Translations under genes and position numbers: made by a program
NCBI RefSeq assembly: GCF_030317145.1
Contig: NZ_JASZYE010000001.1
Span: forward strand, 1,302,001 to 1,366,000
Source of the DNA: Variovorax flavidus
GTDB taxonomy: Bacteria > Pseudomonadota > Gammaproteobacteria > Burkholderiales > Burkholderiaceae_C
Length of the DNA: 64,000 nt
Reading direction: 5' to 3'
Part shown: in pieces, positions 61,244 through 64,000 of the stretch
Numbering within the stretch: the stretch's first letter is position 1
Layout: each line of letters begins with the position of its first letter
Notes under the pieces: generated by a model
What the model was told of the DNA's origin: nothing
Databases searched by the model: none
Seen by the model: the letters and a program-made list of their open reading frames with translations, nothing else

Positions 61244-61333
61244 ACACCGCGGAACCGGCTCTGCCGGGCCGCCGGTGTTGCCCCCGGCAGGGGGTAGGCG
61301 GCTACACGAAGTGAGCAAGCCTGGGGGCGAGCC
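61244..61333 (+). repeat. Dispersed GC-rich intergenic repeat, copy C
   Basis: This copy begins ACACCGCGGAACCGG, contains CCCCCGGCAGGGGG (possible hairpin) and CACGAAGTGAGCAAGCC, and ends GGGGGCGAGC. It is nearly identical to the copy at 24906-24997 read on the other strand. It lies between convergent gene ends (EEP and Bug) and may act as a bidirectional terminator. Confidence 0.85.
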
Positions 61334-61334
61334 A

Positions 61335-62327
61335 TTACTCGCCTTGAATGCCAGCGGCCCGGATCACCTTGCCCCACTTGGCAATCTCGGCAGTCAGATG
61401 GCTGCGCAGCGCCTCGGGCGTGACCTTGTCCATCGGCACGATTTCCGAACTCAGATCGGCCAGGCGCTGTTTCACCACGTCGTCCTGCAGAGCCGCACGC
61501 AACGCCACATTGATCTTCTCGATCACGGCGGGCGGCGTGCCCTTGGGCGCGTAAACCCCATGCCACACCCGCACGTCGAAGCCCTTGAGCCCCTGCTCGT
61601 CGAGCGTCGGAATGTTGGGCATGCTCGACAGCCGCTTCGGCGTGGTCACGCCGAAGACCTTGACGCGGTTGCCTTCCTTGATGACCGGCGCAGTCTGCGT
61701 GGTCTGGTCGCACAGCAGATCGACCTGCCCCCCCATGAGGTCGTTGAGCGCCGGGCCGGCGCCCTTGTACGGCACGGTCGTGAGGTCGACGCCGATCTGG
61801 CTCATGAACAGCAACCCGCAGAGTTGCGACACCGCGCCCACGCCGGCATTGGCGAGCGACACCTTGTCCTTGTTCGCCTTTACGTAGCTGAGCAGTTCCG
61901 GGAAGGTGCTGGCCGGAAAGTCCTTTCGCGACAGCAGGGTCATCGGCACGTCCAGCACCTGTCCGACGTATTCGAAGTCCTTGAGCGGGTCGTAAGACAG
62001 CTTCTTGTAGAGCGCCGGCGCGGTCGCCATGCCCATGTGGTGGATCAGGATGGTGTAGCCGTTGGGCGGCGCCTTGGCGACGCGTGCCGGCGCAATCGTG
62101 CCGCCAGCGCCCACCGTGTTCTCGACGATCACGGTCTGCCCGAGCGACTTGCCCATGGGGATCGCCAGCATGCGCGCCACCACGTCCGTGGGGCCACCCG
62201 CCGAATAAGGCACCACCAGCGTGACGGGCTTTTCCGGCCATGCGGCCTGCGCCATCGCGTTGGCCTGGATGCCCAGAAGGCCGATGCCCAGGGTTGCCCA
62301 GGCGATCGCCTTCCATGTCGATTTCAT
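61335..62327 (-). CDS. Bug-family (TTT) periplasmic binding protein
   Basis: 330 residues. A signal peptide (TLGIGLLGIQANAMAQA) precedes WPEKPVTLVVPYSAGGPTDVVARM. Further Bug marks are VENTVGAGGTIAPARVAKAPPNGYT and PYKGAGPALNDLMGGQVDLLCDQ. It is a small-carboxylate receptor without TctA/TctB genes nearby. It is downstream of the RraA-like gene on the same strand, with a hairpin between them. The start ATG at 62327 is preferred to a TTG 6 bases upstream. Confidence 0.93.
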   Translation of the reverse strand: MKSTWKAIAWATLGIGLLGIQANAMAQAAWPEKPVTLVVPYSAGGPTDVVARMLAIPMGKSLGQTVIVENTVGAGGTIAPARVAKAPPNGYTILIHHMGMATAPALYKKLSYDPLKDFEYVGQVLDVPMTLLSRKDFPASTFPELLSYVKANKDKVSLANAGVGAVSQLCGLLFMSQIGVDLTTVPYKGAGPALNDLMGGQVDLLCDQTTQTAPVIKEGNRVKVFGVTTPKRLSSMPNIPTLDEQGLKGFDVRVWHGVYAPKGTPPAVIEKINVALRAALQDDVVKQRLADLSSEIVPMDKVTPEALRSHLTAEIAKWGKVIRAAGIQGE

Positions 62328-62403
62328 TCTCAAGATGTCTCCTTGTTGGCCGATAGGGAACGCCCATGGTCGTCGCAGGCACGCGGCGGCGCAATCAGCG
62401 TTT

Positions 62404-62422
62404 ACAGAAGGCGGCCTTCTGT
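62404..62422. terminator. Hairpin between the RraA-like and Bug genes
   Basis: ACAGAAGG (62404-62411) and CCTTCTGT (62415-62422) form a perfect 8-bp stem with a 3-base loop. A TTTT run follows only in the rightward direction, where no gene ends, so in the leftward operon it is more likely an attenuating or stabilising hairpin. Confidence 0.4.
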
Positions 62423-62441
62423 TTTCCCTAAGCCGCAGGAA

Positions 62442-63125
62442 CTACATCACGCCGAAGGTCTCCAGCGCCTGGCAGGCGCTCATGCCGCCCCGGATCGCGT
62501 CGGCCACCTTGTTCTCGGTGCGCACCTTGTCCAGCGCCTTCGCCACCGCCTCGGCCTCGACCGCTCGCGGGATGACGAGCACGCCCTCGCGATCGCCGAA
62601 AAGCAGGTCTCCCGGCGCGATGCGGACGCCATCGATCTCGATGCTGCAGCGGTAGTCGATCACCTGCCCACGCACGCCCTGGTCCTGCGCGTAGGTGCCG
62701 CGGCAGAACACGTTGAATCCGAGCCGCTCGATCTCGTCGGCGTCACGAACGTAACCGTCCAGGATCGCACCTGCCGCCTTGAGATGCCGGGCCCGCGTGG
62801 ACATCAGGCCGCCCCACAGTGCGTAGCGCAGCGAGGCGCCGGTGGCGATGTAGATCTCGCCGGGTTTCAGGTCGTCCAGCGCCTCCAGCATCAGCCCGAA
62901 CGGCTTGCCGGACAACGGCCCGGCCGATCGATTGCCATCGTTGATCACATCGGCTTCGAGCACCGGCATCGCACGGCCGACGATGCGCATCGACTTCTCC
63001 AGGGGCGCAATGCCGGCCGGGAGGAATTGGTGCTGGTAGCCCATCGCGTCGAGCACATCGCCCACCGCGGCAACGAAGAGCTCGTCGCGGATTTGCTGGA
63101 ACAGGGTGAGGTCGTTGTCTGTCAT
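62442..63125 (-). CDS. RraA-like protein (candidate 2-oxo-acid aldolase/decarboxylase)
   Basis: 227 residues of the RraA/HMG aldolase fold. The active-site region is ALWGGLMSTRARHLKAAGAILDGYVRDADEI; later RIAPGDLLFGDREGVLVIPR is diagnostic. The N-terminal VGDVLDAMGYQHQFLPAG differs from the copy at 32318, and the two are not recent duplicates. It precedes a Bug receptor gene, so it may act on the acid that receptor captures. It begins after a GGAGACGAG site, and a strong terminator for phaA lies 39 bases before the start codon. Confidence 0.8.
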   Translation of the reverse strand: MTDNDLTLFQQIRDELFVAAVGDVLDAMGYQHQFLPAGIAPLEKSMRIVGRAMPVLEADVINDGNRSAGPLSGKPFGLMLEALDDLKPGEIYIATGASLRYALWGGLMSTRARHLKAAGAILDGYVRDADEIERLGFNVFCRGTYAQDQGVRGQVIDYRCSIEIDGVRIAPGDLLFGDREGVLVIPRAVEAEAVAKALDKVRTENKVADAIRGGMSACQALETFGVM

Positions 63126-63163
63126 CTCGTCTCCATCAGGGTTTCAACTTCGATCCGGAAACT

Positions 63164-63193
63164 AAAAAGCCGCGTCCGAAGACGCGGCTTTTT
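63164..63193 (-). terminator. Strong bidirectional terminator after phaA
   Basis: A perfect 13-bp stem, AAAAAGCCGCGTC (63164-63176) with GACGCGGCTTTTT (63181-63193), and a 4-base loop. On the minus strand the T-run ends the phaA transcript 20 bases past the stop. Confidence 0.9.
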
Positions 63194-63212
63194 CACATGG
63201 AAGCAATTGCGC

Positions 63213-64000
63213 TCAACGCTCGATCGTCAGCGCCACGCCCATGCCACCGCCGATGCAGAGGGATGCAATGCCCTTCTTGGCGTTCTGCCGCTGCATTTCG
63301 TGCAGCAAGGTCACAAGGATGCGGCAACCCGATGCACCGATCGGGTGCCCGATGGCGATGGCGCCGCCGTTCACGTTGACCTTGTTCACATCCCAGCCCA
63401 TTTCGCGATTCACGGCACAGGCCTGTGCGGCAAAGGCTTCGTTGATCTCGAGCACATCGAGGTCCTGCGGCTTCCAGCCGGCGCGCTGCAGCGCCTTCTG
63501 CGAAGCCGGCACCGGGCCCATGCCCATGAACGCCGGATCGAGACCCGTACTCGCGTAGCTGGCGATGCGGCCGAGCGGCTTGAGGCCGAGCGCAGCGGCC
63601 TTCTTGGCGGTCATCACCAGCACGGCGGCGGCACCGTCGTTCAGGCCCGACGCATTGCCGGCCGTCACTCCGCCGGCCTTGTCGAAAGCGGGGCGCAGGC
63701 CGGCCAGGACTTCGGCGCTAGTCTTGCGGTTGATGAATTCGTCCTTGTCGAAGACGATCGGATCGCCCTTCTTCTGCGGGATGTTGACCGCGACGATCTC
63801 ATCCTTGAATTTGCCCGCGTCCTGCGCGGCAGCGGCCTTGGTCTGGCTTCCCAGTGCCAGTTCGTCCTGCGACGCGCGGCTGATGTCGTACTTCTTCGCC
63901 ACGTTCTCGGCGGTGATGCCCATGTGGTACTGGTTGTACACGTCCCACAGGCCGTCGACGATCATGGAATCGATGAGTTTCCAGTCGCCCATGCGCTGGC
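63213..64000 (-). CDS. phaA: Acetyl-CoA acetyltransferase (thiolase), C-terminal part
   Basis: At least 260 residues; the 5' part lies beyond the window edge. The thiolase C-terminal half is complete: catalytic His in [17 protein letters not shown], and the second active-site Cys in [29 protein letters not shown] and [15 protein letters not shown] are also typical. It condenses two acetyl-CoA to acetoacetyl-CoA, the substrate of PhaB. The N-terminal nucleophile Cys is outside the window. The alternative is a general beta-ketothiolase of fatty-acid breakdown, but length and phaB on the same strand favour PhaA. Confidence 0.88.
   Translation of the reverse strand, partial: QRMGDWKLIDSMIVDGLWDVYNQYHMGITAENVAKKYDISRASQDELALGSQTKAAAAQDAGKFKDEIVAVNIPQKKGDPIVFDKDEFINRKTSAEVLAGLRPAFDKAGGVTAGNASGLNDGAAAVLVMTAKKAAALGLKPLGRIASYASTGLDPAFMGMGPVPASQKALQRAGWKPQDLDVLEINEAFAAQACAVNREMGWDVNKVNVNGGAIAIGHPIGASGCRILVTLLHEMQRQNAKKGIASLCIGGGMGVALTIER

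Overview
The window looks like chromosome of a beta-proteobacterium of the order Burkholderiales, most likely Comamonadaceae and close to Variovorax. This is inferred from the high GC content, the Bug-type (tripartite tricarboxylate) binding proteins, the polyhydroxyalkanoate (PHA) genes, the single-chain methylmalonyl-CoA mutase cluster and a short GC-rich intergenic repeat present three times. No species can be proven from the sequence alone.

Layout. 1-3.6 kb is the end of an integrative element: small genes (DUF2513, DUF4145, one unknown) and a tyrosine integrase abutting the 3' end of a tRNA-Val(CAC) gene. 3.6-9.9 kb holds the iron-sulphur operon iscR-iscS-iscU-iscA-hscB-hscA-fdx, which runs directly into dnaQ and is preceded by an IscR-type box. 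10-15.6 kb carries uvrB, an aromatic/aspartate aminotransferase, an intracellular PHA depolymerase with a basic tail, and an orphan RnfB-like ferredoxin. 15.6-24.9 kb is a propionate-to-succinyl-CoA cluster (mutase, MeaB chaperone, propionyl-CoA carboxylase beta and alpha, biotin synthase, a VOC protein that is a candidate epimerase) with a divergent GntR regulator. 25-31.4 kb is a mixed stretch: dusA, a PAP2 phosphatase, a DUF2235 lipase-like protein, two MFS exporters and a PhnB-like VOC protein behind a promoter/operator.

31.4-37.7 kb is an acid-sugar module: TRAP transporter (DctQ, DctM, DctP), D-2-hydroxyacid dehydrogenase, RraA-like aldolase, KDG-type kinase and a GntR regulator. 37.7-41.7 kb is a second catabolic operon: cupin dioxygenase of the 2,4'-dihydroxyacetophenone type, two short-chain dehydrogenases, an orphan Bug receptor and an IclR regulator, behind a tandem operator. 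41.9-50.8 kb is a polyol operon: ABC importer, mannitol-type dehydrogenase, sorbitol-type dehydrogenase, AraC regulator and xylulokinase. 50.7-55.3 kb has three small unknown genes, a Kef/YbaL-type antiporter and dctA. 55.4-64 kb has phaB and phaA on the same strand, separated by a Ugp-like ABC importer whose last gene is an endonuclease/exonuclease/phosphatase-family phosphodiesterase, followed by a Bug receptor and a second RraA-like gene.

The theme is carbon flexibility. Several uptake systems (TRAP, two ABC, DctA, two Bug receptors) feed local catabolic enzymes, and acyl-CoA metabolism (propionyl-CoA, PHA synthesis and mobilisation) is the sink. Most operons show ATGA- or TGATG-type overlaps, suggesting translational coupling. 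No CRISPR array, rRNA or complete phage was seen. No gene-free stretch exceeds about 250 bases.
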